NCBI RefSeq assembly: GCF_030408575.1
Contig: NZ_CP047047.1
Location: 434,001 to 498,000, forward strand
Reading direction: 5' to 3'
DNA: 64,000 bases
Source: Corynebacterium auris
GTDB lineage: Bacteria; Actinomycetota; Actinomycetes; Mycobacteriales; Mycobacteriaceae
Part shown: positions 38,866 through 47,078 of the stretch, one piece after another
Layout: every line of letters starts with the position of its first letter
Numbering within the stretch: position 1 is the stretch's first letter
Position numbers and translations under genes: made by a program
The notes under the pieces: model-generated
Told to the model about the DNA's origin: nothing
Databases searched by the model: none
The model's input: only the letters and a program-made list of their open reading frames with translations

Positions 38866-40484
38866 CCGCAAAGGAAAAGCAGCGCACAAATGAGGCGTCG
38901 CTGGTGGTCACGGGGCTCAGCGTCGACTACGGCGGCGTGCGCGCCGTCGACGACGTCAGCTTCGCGGTGCGCCCGGGCCGCATGACGGCGCTCGTCGGCG
39001 AATCCGGCTCCGGCAAGACCACCTCGGCCCTGGCGGCGATCGGCCTGCTCGGCCCCTCCGCCACGGTGGCCGCGGGTTCCGTCGAGTTCGCCGGCGAGGA
39101 GATCATGGGCGCCACCGCGGCGGACTGGCGCGCCGTGCGCGGCCAGCGCATCGGGCTGGTGCCGCAGGACCCGAACAACTCGCTCAACCCGCTCAAGACG
39201 GTCGGCGCGTCGATCGAGGAGGGCCTGGCCATCCACGGCGTCGGCACCGCGCAGCAGCGCCGCCAGCGCGCGGTGGAGCTGCTCGAGCAGGTCGGCATCG
39301 ACAACCCGCAGCGCCGCCACGGCCAGTACCCGCACGAGCTGTCGGGCGGGATGAAGCAGCGCGTGCTCATCGCCGCGGCCGTCGCCTTGGAGCCCGAGGT
39401 GCTCATCGCCGACGAGCCGACCTCCGCGCTGGATGTGACGGTGCAAAAGACCATCCTCGACCTCATCGACCGCATGCGCGAGGACCTCGGTCTGGGGATC
39501 CTGCTGATTACCCACGACCTCGCGGTGGCGGGCGACCGCGCCGACGAGATCGTCGTCATGGAGCGCGGCAAGGTCGTCGAGGCCGGGCCCACCGAGGCGG
39601 TGCTGGCCAACCCGCAGCAGGACTACTCGCGCCGCTTGCTCGCCGACGCCCCCTCGCTCGCCTCCGCCAACGCCTACCGGCGCCCCGCCGCCACCGGCGA
39701 CACCCTGCTCGAGGTGCGCGACCTCGCGGTGCGCTTCGGGGACATCACGGCCGTCGGCGGCGTGAGCTTCGACGTGGCGCGCGGCTCCACCCACGCGCTG
39801 GTGGGGGAGTCCGGCTCCGGCAAGACCACGACGGGCCGCGCGATCTCGCTGTTTCGGCCCCCGAACGAGGGCTCCATCGTCTTCGGCGGCGAGGACATCA
39901 CCCGGGCCTCGGCCGCCGAGCGGCGCCGGTTGCGCAGCCGGATCCAAATGGTGCACCAAAACCCCTTTTCCTCCCTGGACCCGCGCATGACGGTCGAGGA
40001 CATCGTCGCCGAGCCCGTGCGCAACGTCGGCGGGCTGGGCAAGGCGAAGGCGCGCGAAAAGGCCCGCGAGTACCTCGAGCGGGTGGCACTGGGACCGCAG
40101 CACGCCGACAGGCGCCCGGCGCAGCTGTCGGGTGGGCAGCGTCAGCGCGTCGCCATCGCCCGCGCGCTCGTGGTCGAGCCGGAGCTCGTCGTGCTCGACG
40201 AGGCGGTCTCGGCCCTCGACGTCACCGTGCAGGCGCAGATCCTGCGCCTGCTGGACAACCTGCAGCGCGAGCTGGACCTGACGTTCATCTTCATCTCCCA
40301 CGACCTCGCCGTGGTCAGGCAGATTTCGGACACGGTCAGTGTCTTCAGCGGCGGGGCCCAGGTAGAAAGGGGGCGTACCGAGGACGTGTTCGCCCACCCC
40401 CGAGCCGAGGTCACCCGCACGCTCATCGACGCGATTCCGGGCGCCGTCTTCCGCGCCCGCGAGTTAGGAGAGTTCTTTGTCTAA
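38862..40484 (+). CDS. ABC transporter ATP-binding protein with two fused nucleotide domains (DppD-DppF type)
   Basis: A 540-aa protein with two complete ATPase domains. Both have GESGSGKTT Walker A loops; the signatures are LSGGMKQRV (first) and LSGGQRQRV (second), and the Walker B motifs end in DEPTSALD and DEAVSALD. The two domains correspond to separate DppD and DppF subunits of other bacteria, fused in one chain. ATG 38862 lies in an ATGA overlap with the permease. Confidence 0.93.
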   Translation: MTAKEKQRTNEASLVVTGLSVDYGGVRAVDDVSFAVRPGRMTALVGESGSGKTTSALAAIGLLGPSATVAAGSVEFAGEEIMGATAADWRAVRGQRIGLVPQDPNNSLNPLKTVGASIEEGLAIHGVGTAQQRRQRAVELLEQVGIDNPQRRHGQYPHELSGGMKQRVLIAAAVALEPEVLIADEPTSALDVTVQKTILDLIDRMREDLGLGILLITHDLAVAGDRADEIVVMERGKVVEAGPTEAVLANPQQDYSRRLLADAPSLASANAYRRPAATGDTLLEVRDLAVRFGDITAVGGVSFDVARGSTHALVGESGSGKTTTGRAISLFRPPNEGSIVFGGEDITRASAAERRRLRSRIQMVHQNPFSSLDPRMTVEDIVAEPVRNVGGLGKAKAREKAREYLERVALGPQHADRRPAQLSGGQRQRVAIARALVVEPELVVLDEAVSALDVTVQAQILRLLDNLQRELDLTFIFISHDLAVVRQISDTVSVFSGGAQVERGRTEDVFAHPRAEVTRTLIDAIPGAVFRARELGEFFV

Positions 40485-41709
40485 GCAGTCCGCCGCTTCC
40501 GCCAACGTCGTCGACCTGCTGGCCGACGCGCCCGCGGAGATCGCCGCGCTGCGCCAGCGCCGCCCCGACGCCACAGCCAACGCCGAGGCGAGCTTCCGCG
40601 CCCTGCTCGAGCCGGCAGAGCCGGGGGATTTCCCGCAGGCCTGGCGCCTCGCCGTGGCAGCCTTCGTGGCCGGCATCTCCGGCAGCCCGCGAGCGCGCGA
40701 GTTTTACCGGGAGCTTCTGGAAGAGGAGGCGGAAGGGGATGAGGGGGCGCTGACTTCGGGCGTCGATAAGGCAATCGAGCGCGGGGCGTCCACGGGGCCC
40801 TACGCGGGCGGCGGCTTTGTCACCTTCGACCCCGCCGACGGGCTCGGCGACGCGCTGGCGGCGGCCTTCGACGTCGCGCACCTTTTCACCTTCCACCCGA
40901 AGGACGCCTCGCCGGAGGCGATCGGCCACCTGCAAAAGGCCGGGTGGAGCGACGACGCCATCGTCTCCTTTGCCCAGCTGGTCGCGTTCGTGGCCTTCCA
41001 GCTGCGCGTGGCCCACGGGGTGGCCGTGCTGGCCGGGAACCCGGCGCCTGTGGCCGGGGCCACCCGCGCGCAGGGAGTGGACGAGCCGGGCTGGGAGCCG
41101 GGGCCGCGCACGTTGCTTCCCCAGGTGGTGGCCCCCGAGGGCTTCGTGGCGCACTCGCTGGGGTGGAAGCCCTGGCTGGCGGACCTGCCGAAGGAGCAGT
41201 TCACGCAGCGCCACCGCGACGCCCTGATTAAGCCCGAGCGCATCGGCTCCGAGTACTTCCGCCTCCTCGCCCGCGATCCCGAGGCCCTGAAGGCGCGCAC
41301 GCTGACGGACCTGGACATCTTCTACAACACCAGCGGCGGGCTGGGCCGCGCCGAGCGCGAGCTGGCGGCGACCGTGGTCTCGCGCCTCAACGGCTGCGCG
41401 TACTGCGCCTCGGTGCACCAGGCCCGCGCGAAGGAGGAAGGCGGGGACGCGGCGGCGATCGACAGGCTCCTCGCCGACGGCGTGGGCGCAGACCTGGGCT
41501 CGCCGCTGTGGCACGCGATCCGGGACGCGGCCGTGGCGCTCACCGCGACGCCCGCCGAGTTCTCCGCCAGCCACGTGGAGCGGCTGCGCGAGGCGGGCCT
41601 CGACGAGCTCAGCATTATCGACGTCATCAACTCCGCCTCCTTCTTCAACTGGGCCAACCGCCTGATGCTGGGGCTCGGGGAGCCGGACGTGCCCAAGCGC
41701 TTCCGCTAG
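40477..41709 (+). CDS. Fused CMD-domain / alkylhydroperoxidase-like protein
   Basis: A 410-aa cytosolic protein combining two related helical halves. The first (about 1-185) resembles CMD-domain proteins of the Avi_7170 type. The second (about 215-400) is an AhpD-like domain with the redox motif Cys307-Ala-Tyr-Cys310 and His314 (NGCAYCASVHQ), preceded by a glutamate helix. These families usually occur as two genes next to peptide-type ABC transporters and flavin monooxygenases; here they are one chain. It starts with TTG after TTAGGAGAG and overlaps the ATPase gene by 8 bp. Redox or peroxidatic chemistry on the imported substrate is likely; the substrate is unknown. Confidence 0.78.
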   Translation: MSKQSAASANVVDLLADAPAEIAALRQRRPDATANAEASFRALLEPAEPGDFPQAWRLAVAAFVAGISGSPRAREFYRELLEEEAEGDEGALTSGVDKAIERGASTGPYAGGGFVTFDPADGLGDALAAAFDVAHLFTFHPKDASPEAIGHLQKAGWSDDAIVSFAQLVAFVAFQLRVAHGVAVLAGNPAPVAGATRAQGVDEPGWEPGPRTLLPQVVAPEGFVAHSLGWKPWLADLPKEQFTQRHRDALIKPERIGSEYFRLLARDPEALKARTLTDLDIFYNTSGGLGRAERELAATVVSRLNGCAYCASVHQARAKEEGGDAAAIDRLLADGVGADLGSPLWHAIRDAAVALTATPAEFSASHVERLREAGLDELSIIDVINSASFFNWANRLMLGLGEPDVPKRFR

Positions 41710-41719
41710 CGCGCCGGGC

Positions 41720-41725
41720 TATCCT
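41720..41725 (+). promoter_or_regulatory. -10 element for leaderless esrR mRNA
   Basis: TATCCT with 6 nt to the ATG at 41732. It gives the regulator its own promoter apart from the ABC operon that precedes it. Confidence 0.5.
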
Positions 41726-41731
41726 GAGGGC

Positions 41732-42382
41732 ATGTTGAGAGTATTCCTCGTCGACGACCACTCCGTCTTCCGCGCGGGCGTGCGCGCCGAGCTGTCCGGC
41801 CAGGTGGACATCGTCGGCGAGGCGGGCACGGTGGCCCAGGCCATCGCGGGCATCGACGAGACGCGCCCCGACGTGGTGCTTCTCGACGTCCACATGCCCG
41901 ACGGCGGCGGCCTCGCCGTCCTCCGGGGCGCCGTGCCCGGGCCGCGCTACCTCGCCCTGTCCGTGTCGGACGCGGCCGAGGACGTCATCGCCCTGATCCG
42001 CGCGGGCGCGCGCGGGTACGTGACCAAGAACATCGGCGGTGAAGAGCTGGCGGAGGCCATCGAGCGGGTCCACGGCGGCGACGCCTACTTCTCGGCGCGG
42101 CTGGCAGGCTTCGTGCTCGACGCCTTCGTCTCGGGCGGGGTGGTCGACGACCCGGAGGGGGAGCCGGTCAAGGTGGAGGACCCCGCCGTCGACGCGCTGA
42201 CGCGCCGGGAGGTGGAGGTGCTGCGCCTGCTCGCGCGCGGCTACACCTACAAGGAGATCGGAAAGCAGCTGTTCATCTCCGTCAAGACGGTGGAGACTCA
42301 CGCCTCGAACATCCTGCGCAAGACGCAGACCTCCAACCGTCACCAGCTCACGCGCTGGGCGGCGGACCGCGACCTGGATTAG
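41732..42382 (+). CDS. esrR: NarL/LuxR-family response regulator, EsrR-like
   Basis: A 216-aa regulator. The receiver domain has acidic Asp8/Asp9 and phospho-acceptor Asp52 (VVLLDVHMPDGGG), then Ser/Thr and Lys switch residues (ALSVSD, YVTKN). The C-terminal LuxR helix-turn-helix (about 152-210) contains LTRREVEVLRLLARGYTYKEIG and SVKTVETHASNIL. It is the only regulator of the right class near the EsrS-like kinase and in C. glutamicum esrS and esrR are neighbours as I recall, so it is the presumed partner, separated here by 8.5 kb. Confidence 0.82.
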   Translation: MLRVFLVDDHSVFRAGVRAELSGQVDIVGEAGTVAQAIAGIDETRPDVVLLDVHMPDGGGLAVLRGAVPGPRYLALSVSDAAEDVIALIRAGARGYVTKNIGGEELAEAIERVHGGDAYFSARLAGFVLDAFVSGGVVDDPEGEPVKVEDPAVDALTRREVEVLRLLARGYTYKEIGKQLFISVKTVETHASNILRKTQTSNRHQLTRWAADRDLD

Positions 42383-42420
42383 CGCCGCCCCCAGCAGCAG
42401 AGCTGCGCCCACGCACGCAT

Positions 42421-42436
42421 TAGAAAACGTGTTCTA
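42421..42436. promoter_or_regulatory. LexA (SOS) box upstream of imuA'
   Basis: TAGAAAACGTGTTCTA, a near-perfect palindrome fitting the corynebacterial LexA pattern TCGAAMANNTGTTCGA with two symmetric C-to-A/G-to-T changes. It lies just upstream of the imuA' -35. Confidence 0.8.
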
Positions 42437-42445
42437 TCTGGCCTG

Positions 42446-42474
42446 TTGCCCGTGCCTGCCCGCGGGTGCATACT
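42446..42474 (+). promoter_or_regulatory. imuA'-imuB promoter (leaderless)
   Basis: TTGCCC (42446-42451), 17-bp spacer, CATACT (42469-42474), then 7 nt to the GTG. The SOS box ends 9 bp before the -35. Confidence 0.6.
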
Positions 42475-42481
42475 AAAACCC

Positions 42482-43213
42482 GTGAGGAGAACACCCATTC
42501 GAAGCGTGTCGGGGGCCGCGGCGGCCCTGGCGGCGGCGGATAAAAAGCCTGCTCAGCCGACCAGAGCTGAGCAGATCGCCGAGCTGCGCTCACGCATGGC
42601 TGCCCTCGGCGGCGAGCCGGACGCCCCGGTTTCCGCGCCCGCTCAGGTGCTCCCCGTCGGGGAGGAGCTTCGAACACTTCTTCCGGGAGGTGGCCTGCCG
42701 CGGGGCGCGGTGAGCCACGTCAGCGACACCCCCGCCCTCGTCGTGGAGATGATCAAGCAGGTCGCCGCCGCCGGGGGCTTTTGCGGCGTAGTCGGGTGGG
42801 AACAGCTCTCCTACGCCGGGGTGCTGCCGGAGCACCTGGAGCGCGTCGTGGCGGTGCCCGAGCCGGGCATCGACCCCCTGGGAGTGGCCGGCGTGCTGGC
42901 GGAGGGGCTCGACCTGGTGGTGGTGTACACCCCGCAGCGCCTCGAGCTGTCCCCGGTGCGGGCGCGGCCGCTTCTGGCCAGGCTGCGCCAGGGCCGCGCC
43001 GCGCTGGTGGCGGTGGGCACGCGCGTGCCCTCGCCGGCGCTCGAGGTGGTCGGTGAAGTCGCGGGCGTGCACGGTGTCGGGCACGGGAGCGGGCGGATCA
43101 CGGGCATCGACATCCGGGTGCGGGCTCAGGCCAAGGGATCGCGCCCGGCGTCGCGGGTGATCACCCTGGGCACAGCCCCGCAGCCGCGCCCGGCGCTGAA
43201 GGTGGTGAAGTAG
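42482..43213 (+). CDS. imuA': ImuA'-type mutasome accessory protein
   Basis: A 243-aa RecA-like protein. The strand-helix order is RecA-like (LLPGGGLPRGAVSHVSD, then FCGVVGWEQLSYAG and LDLVVVYTPQRLEL), but the Walker A lysine motif is missing, as in actinobacterial ImuA'. With ImuB it recruits DnaE2 for error-prone repair after DNA damage. GTG 42482 is fixed by the -10 element 7 nt upstream. It is followed 2 bp later by imuB. Confidence 0.85.
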   Translation: MRRTPIRSVSGAAAALAAADKKPAQPTRAEQIAELRSRMAALGGEPDAPVSAPAQVLPVGEELRTLLPGGGLPRGAVSHVSDTPALVVEMIKQVAAAGGFCGVVGWEQLSYAGVLPEHLERVVAVPEPGIDPLGVAGVLAEGLDLVVVYTPQRLELSPVRARPLLARLRQGRAALVAVGTRVPSPALEVVGEVAGVHGVGHGSGRITGIDIRVRAQAKGSRPASRVITLGTAPQPRPALKVVK

Positions 43214-43214
43214 C

Positions 43215-44759
43215 GTGCGCGTCGCCGCCGTGTGGTTTCCGGACTGGCCCGTGCAGGCGGCGCGCCTCGAGGCGGACGATGCGCTCGCCGAGCCCGTCGC
43301 GGTGGTGGCACAGCGCCGCGTCAAGGCGTGCTCGGCCGCCGCACGCGAGTGCGGCGTGCGCCGCGGGATGAAGCTGCGCCACGCCCAGGCGCTCGCCCCG
43401 GCGCTCAGCGTCGTGGAGGACAACCCGGACCGAGACGGGCGCACCTTCGCCGCCCTGGCCTCAAGCTTCGACGAGGTCGCCTCGTCCGTCGAGGTGCTGC
43501 GGCCCGGGCTCGTCGTGGTGGACGCCGCCGCTGCTGGCCGCTTCCACGGCGGCGAGGACGTGGCCACGGAGATGCTTCTCGACGCCGCCTCCCGCCGCGG
43601 TATCGACGCCTTCGCGGGCGTGGCCGACGAGATCGCCACCGCCGTCATCGCCGCGCGGGTCTCCGCCGTCGTTGCCCCCGGTGCCTCCGCCCGCTTTCTC
43701 GCGGAGCTTCCCCTGCGCGTCCTGCTCGCCGAGGCGGCGCTGGGCGCCGACGCGCAGACGGTGACGGAGCTCGGCCAGCTGGGCATTTCCACCCTCGGTG
43801 AGCTCGCGGACGTACCCGCGACGGCGATGACCACCCGCTTCGGGCCGCCCGGCATGCACCTGCACCGCATCGCCCGCGCCGCCCCCGACCGCCGGGTCGC
43901 CCCCGAGCTGCCGGCGGCGGACCTCGCCGTGGCGGTCACCCCGGAGGAGCCGATCGAGCGCGTCGACGCCGCCGCCTTCGCCGCCCGCGCCCTCGCGGCG
44001 GGACTGCACGAGCGGCTCAAGGCGGCCGGCTGCAACTGCCTGCGCCTCAAGGTCACCGCGGAGCTGGAGACGGGCGAGAGGGTCGAGCGCGTCTGGCGCA
44101 CCCGCGAGGCGCTCAGCGAATCCGCCACGGCGGACCGGGTGCGCTGGCAGCTCGACGGCTGGCTCACCGGCGGCGGCGCGGGCGCGATCACCTCACTCAT
44201 CCTCGAGCCGCTCGAGCTGGCGCAGCCCGATACCGTGGCGGAGCTCTGGGCGGACGGGACCAGCACGGACGCCGCGCGCCGGGTGGTCGAGCGGGTCCAG
44301 TCGCAGCTCGGCATCGACGCCGTTGTCCAGCCCGTCTACGTCGGCGGGCGCGGGGTGGCCGAGCGCGTGGCACTCGTCCCCTTCGGCGAAAAACCCCCGG
44401 ACACGAAGCAGCATTCCTGGCCCGGGGCAATCCCGCCGCCGCTGCCCGCCCGGCTCGGCGGCGGTATCGACCACCCCGCTTCCGCCGTCACGCTTATCGA
44501 CGCCTCAGCGCGCCGCGTCGGGGTCACCGCCGAAGCGCTGCTCACCGCGGCACCCTACGCGATGGCGTGGGGCAAGGAGCGCTACGTCGTGACGGGCTGG
44601 GCGGGCCCGTGGCCGGTGGACGAGGGCTGGTGGGGTGCGCGGCCGAATAAGGTGGCGCGGTTGCAGGTCGTCGGCAAGCAAGAAAAAGGCGAAAAGGTGC
44701 ACGCCTGGCTTCTGGTGTGGACGCGCCAGAGGTGGCGCGTGGAGGCGGTGTACGGTTAG
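43215..44759 (+). CDS. imuB: ImuB, catalytically inactive Y-family polymerase-like protein
   Basis: A 514-aa Y-family fold protein. It opens with VAAVWFPDWPVQAA, where an active DinB has two metal-binding acids, and the second acidic site reads VVVDAAAAGRFHG, so catalytic residues are largely lost, as known for ImuB. A helix-hairpin-helix region with LGQLGISTLGELADVP (about 180-200) is retained. ImuB is the hub that binds the beta clamp, ImuA' and DnaE2. GTG start, right after imuA'. dnaE2 is in the same window, 5.3 kb downstream. Confidence 0.9.
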   Translation: MRVAAVWFPDWPVQAARLEADDALAEPVAVVAQRRVKACSAAARECGVRRGMKLRHAQALAPALSVVEDNPDRDGRTFAALASSFDEVASSVEVLRPGLVVVDAAAAGRFHGGEDVATEMLLDAASRRGIDAFAGVADEIATAVIAARVSAVVAPGASARFLAELPLRVLLAEAALGADAQTVTELGQLGISTLGELADVPATAMTTRFGPPGMHLHRIARAAPDRRVAPELPAADLAVAVTPEEPIERVDAAAFAARALAAGLHERLKAAGCNCLRLKVTAELETGERVERVWRTREALSESATADRVRWQLDGWLTGGGAGAITSLILEPLELAQPDTVAELWADGTSTDAARRVVERVQSQLGIDAVVQPVYVGGRGVAERVALVPFGEKPPDTKQHSWPGAIPPPLPARLGGGIDHPASAVTLIDASARRVGVTAEALLTAAPYAMAWGKERYVVTGWAGPWPVDEGWWGARPNKVARLQVVGKQEKGEKVHAWLLVWTRQRWRVEAVYG

Positions 44760-44764
44760 CGGGT

Positions 44765-45358
44765 TTAGGACTTGAGCACGTCGACGACGAGCCGGGTGGG
44801 GTTGCCCAGGACCTGCACGGAGAAGGGCTTTTCCGAGCGCAGGCCCACCACGACCTGGCTGCGCCCCTCCGAGGTGCCCACGTTGAGCACGTCGACGATG
44901 TTGCTCGACCCGCCCGACGGGTCGACCGGGACCTGCCCCAGGCCCAGTTCGAAGGGGTAGATCGTGCCGTCGATGTAGATGTTCAAAAAGGCGGAGCCGA
45001 CCACATTGAGCGGCTGCCCCGTCGCTTCCTGCATGGGGGAGGACACGTAGTCCACGTACCAGCCCGGGGTGCCGGAGCCCGCGAGGTCGACCACGACGCG
45101 GTCGAAGGCCTTGTGGCTGCCCACGCGCACACCCGTGACGGCGAGCTCGGCTGGTTCCTCGGGGCGCATGGTCTTCGGCGAGGCGTCCGGCGTGCCCAGC
45201 GGGGCGAGCTCGGTGGAGGTGGCCGCGGCTGGGGTGGTGGTTGGCAGGGACGCGACTCGCTCCTCCGAGTTCGGGTCGCCGGGCGCCGGGGCCGCGCAGC
45301 CCGCAACGGACGCCGCGACCGCGGTCACGGCGCCCACGAACCCTGCCTTAAAATTCAT
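44765..45358 (-). CDS. AMIN-like domain lipoprotein
   Basis: A 197-aa secreted protein. The signal peptide ends in a lipobox VAGC (Cys21). A Thr/Ala/Pro linker follows, then a beta-rich domain (about 70-197, with FDRVVVDLAGSGTPGWYVDYV and RLVVDVLKS) like the AMIN-like domains of actinobacterial lipoproteins. A cell-wall binding role is inferred from the domain type. ATG 45358 is 7 nt after minus-strand TACCAT (45366-45371), so it is probably leaderless. It is convergent with imuB, 5 bp apart. Confidence 0.75.
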   Translation of the reverse strand: MNFKAGFVGAVTAVAASVAGCAAPAPGDPNSEERVASLPTTTPAAATSTELAPLGTPDASPKTMRPEEPAELAVTGVRVGSHKAFDRVVVDLAGSGTPGWYVDYVSSPMQEATGQPLNVVGSAFLNIYIDGTIYPFELGLGQVPVDPSGGSSNIVDVLNVGTSEGRSQVVVGLRSEKPFSVQVLGNPTRLVVDVLKS

Positions 45359-45442
45359 GAGCATTATGGTAGTGAACACGGGGGTGGATGGGAAATGCCC
45401 GGCGGCAAAAAGATCCGATCCCCCGAATGGCCGGGGTTGCGG

Positions 45443-45456
45443 TTAGGGTTACCTAA
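45443..45456. promoter_or_regulatory. Inverted repeat in the -35 region of the 45476 gene
   Basis: TTAGG-N4-CCTAA. Its arms equal the outer arms of a DtxR iron box, but the centre is four bases instead of nine, so it is not a normal DtxR site. It lies where a repressor would block the promoter whose -10 is TACAGT at 45463-45468. Confidence 0.4.
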
Positions 45457-45462
45457 AGTCAC

Positions 45463-45468
45463 TACAGT
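45463..45468 (+). promoter_or_regulatory. -10 element for leaderless sucrase/ferredoxin-like gene
   Basis: TACAGT, 7 nt before the ATG at 45476. Confidence 0.5.
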
Positions 45469-45475
45469 GGGGTGC

Positions 45476-46390
45476 ATGAACGACACGGTGGACATTCTCT
45501 GCTCGGACAACGAGGTCGAACCTCTGCCCGGAACCGCGAAGAAGGGGGTGGTCTACGTCCTGTTCGAGTGGCCCGGCCGCTGGAGCCACGACATCCTCGA
45601 CGGGGACACCTTCGGCCCCGAGCTCACCGCCAAACTCAAGGAGCACATGGCGAAGTGGGGCGCATCGCTGCAGCTGATCCGCCACCCTACGCGCGAGGGG
45701 CGGAAGATTAGTGACCACCACCTCTACATCGTCTTCAGCGATATTGGGCTGACAGAGGTCAAGCATGTCGACGGGCCCGAGGCGATCCTCGACCTCGACC
45801 TGTCTGGGCCGGGCCGCAACGACGCGATGGCGCGCCTGGCCCCCCTCGTGCTGGTGTGCACCCACGCCAAGCGCGATCGCTGCTGCGCGATCAAGGGCCG
45901 GCCGCTCGTCAACGAGATCGAGCGCCGTTACCCCTTCAAGGAGGGCCGCGACGTGGTGTGGGAGACGTCCCACATGAAGGGCCACCGCTTCGCCGCGACG
46001 CTTCTGCTCATGCCCTGGGGCTACAGCTTCGGGCGGATGAACCTCGAGGCGACCGTATCCATGCTCGCCGAGGCTATGCGCGGGCTGTTTTTCGTCCCCG
46101 GCAACCGCGGGCGGGGTATTTACTCGCCGGTGGGCCAGGCCGCGGAGATCGCGGTGGCCGCCCACCTCGCGGAGGCGGGGCAGCGGGTGATGTACGGCCA
46201 GCTGCGCATCGCGGCGGAGGAAAAGGGGGAGGAGGAGGCCGCCGTCACGGTGGCGGACACCACCTCCGGCGCCGAGTACGAGGTGCGGCTGCGGCGCCAC
46301 GAGGCGTCGGGGATCATCTCCTCCTGCGGCGACGCCCCGAAGGACGGGGCGTACTGGGCTGCGGAGGAGGTTGCGCCCCGCGCGTCGTGA
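45476..46390 (+). CDS. Sucrase/ferredoxin-like family protein
   Basis: A 304-aa cytosolic protein with a thioredoxin-like ferredoxin domain. The Cys motif VCTHAKRDRCCAIKGRPL (about 126-143) and the HMKGHRFAATLLLMPWGYSFGRM segment match the Suc_Fer family, which is thought to hold a [2Fe-2S] cluster. The electron partner is unknown. ATG 45476 follows the TACAGT element directly and has no ribosome site. It is convergent with metI, 4 bp apart. Confidence 0.82.
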   Translation: MNDTVDILCSDNEVEPLPGTAKKGVVYVLFEWPGRWSHDILDGDTFGPELTAKLKEHMAKWGASLQLIRHPTREGRKISDHHLYIVFSDIGLTEVKHVDGPEAILDLDLSGPGRNDAMARLAPLVLVCTHAKRDRCCAIKGRPLVNEIERRYPFKEGRDVVWETSHMKGHRFAATLLLMPWGYSFGRMNLEATVSMLAEAMRGLFFVPGNRGRGIYSPVGQAAEIAVAAHLAEAGQRVMYGQLRIAAEEKGEEEAAVTVADTTSGAEYEVRLRRHEASGIISSCGDAPKDGAYWAAEEVAPRAS

Positions 46391-46394
46391 GGTG

Positions 46395-47078
46395 CTAGCG
46401 GCGCATGACCTTCTTCGACAGCCAGTTGCCCAGGAACTGGGCCAGCTGCACGATGACCACGATGACGATGACCGCGGCGAAGGTGACCGAGGGCTGGAAC
46501 TGGCGGTAGCCGTACACGATGGCGAAGTCACCGATACCGCCGCCGCCGATGTAGCCGGCCATGGCGGACATGTCGATCACGGCGATGAAGATGAAGGTGT
46601 AGCCGAGGATGAGGGGGCCGAGGGCCTCGGGCAGGATCACCGTGCGGATGATGTGCCAGGGGCCGGCGCCCATCGAGCGGGCCGCCTCGATAACGCCCGG
46701 GTCGATGGCCACGAGGTTCTGTTCGACGATGCGGGCCACGGTGAAGGTGGCCGCGACGCACATGACGAAGGTGGCGGCCTCGCGCCCGATCGTCGTCCCC
46801 ACCACGTTCAGGGTGATGGGGTAGAGCATCGCGATCATGATGATGAAGGGGATCGGGCGGAAGAAGTTGACCAGGATGTTGATGATCCAGTAGATCGGGG
46901 CGTTCTTCAGGATCCCGCTGGGCCGCGTGGTGTAGAGCAGCAGGCCGAGGATGAGGCCGAAGAGGCCGCCGACGACCATGGTGATGCTCACCATCACGAG
47001 GGTGTCGCCGATGGCCTCGACGAAAAGCGGTCCGAGCCGGTCCCAGTCCGGCCCGGCAGCGAGGACGAACTGGTTCAT
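46395..47078 (-). CDS. metI: D/L-methionine ABC transporter permease MetI
   Basis: A 227-aa permease with five or six helices. Its coupling loop is EAARSMGAGPWHIIRTVILPEALGP, and the family feature RPIPFIIMIAMLYPIT is present. It forms the channel of the methionine importer. ATG 47078 overlaps the metN stop (ATGA). It is the last gene of the minus-strand metQ-metQ-metN-metI operon. Confidence 0.93.
   Translation of the reverse strand: MNQFVLAAGPDWDRLGPLFVEAIGDTLVMVSITMVVGGLFGLILGLLLYTTRPSGILKNAPIYWIINILVNFFRPIPFIIMIAMLYPITLNVVGTTIGREAATFVMCVAATFTVARIVEQNLVAIDPGVIEAARSMGAGPWHIIRTVILPEALGPLILGYTFIFIAVIDMSAMAGYIGGGGIGDFAIVYGYRQFQPSVTFAAVIVIVVIVQLAQFLGNWLSKKVMRR

Noticed and set aside
45443..45456. 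Genuine DtxR iron box
   Set aside because: The arms are separated by four bases instead of nine, so I list it only as an inverted repeat.
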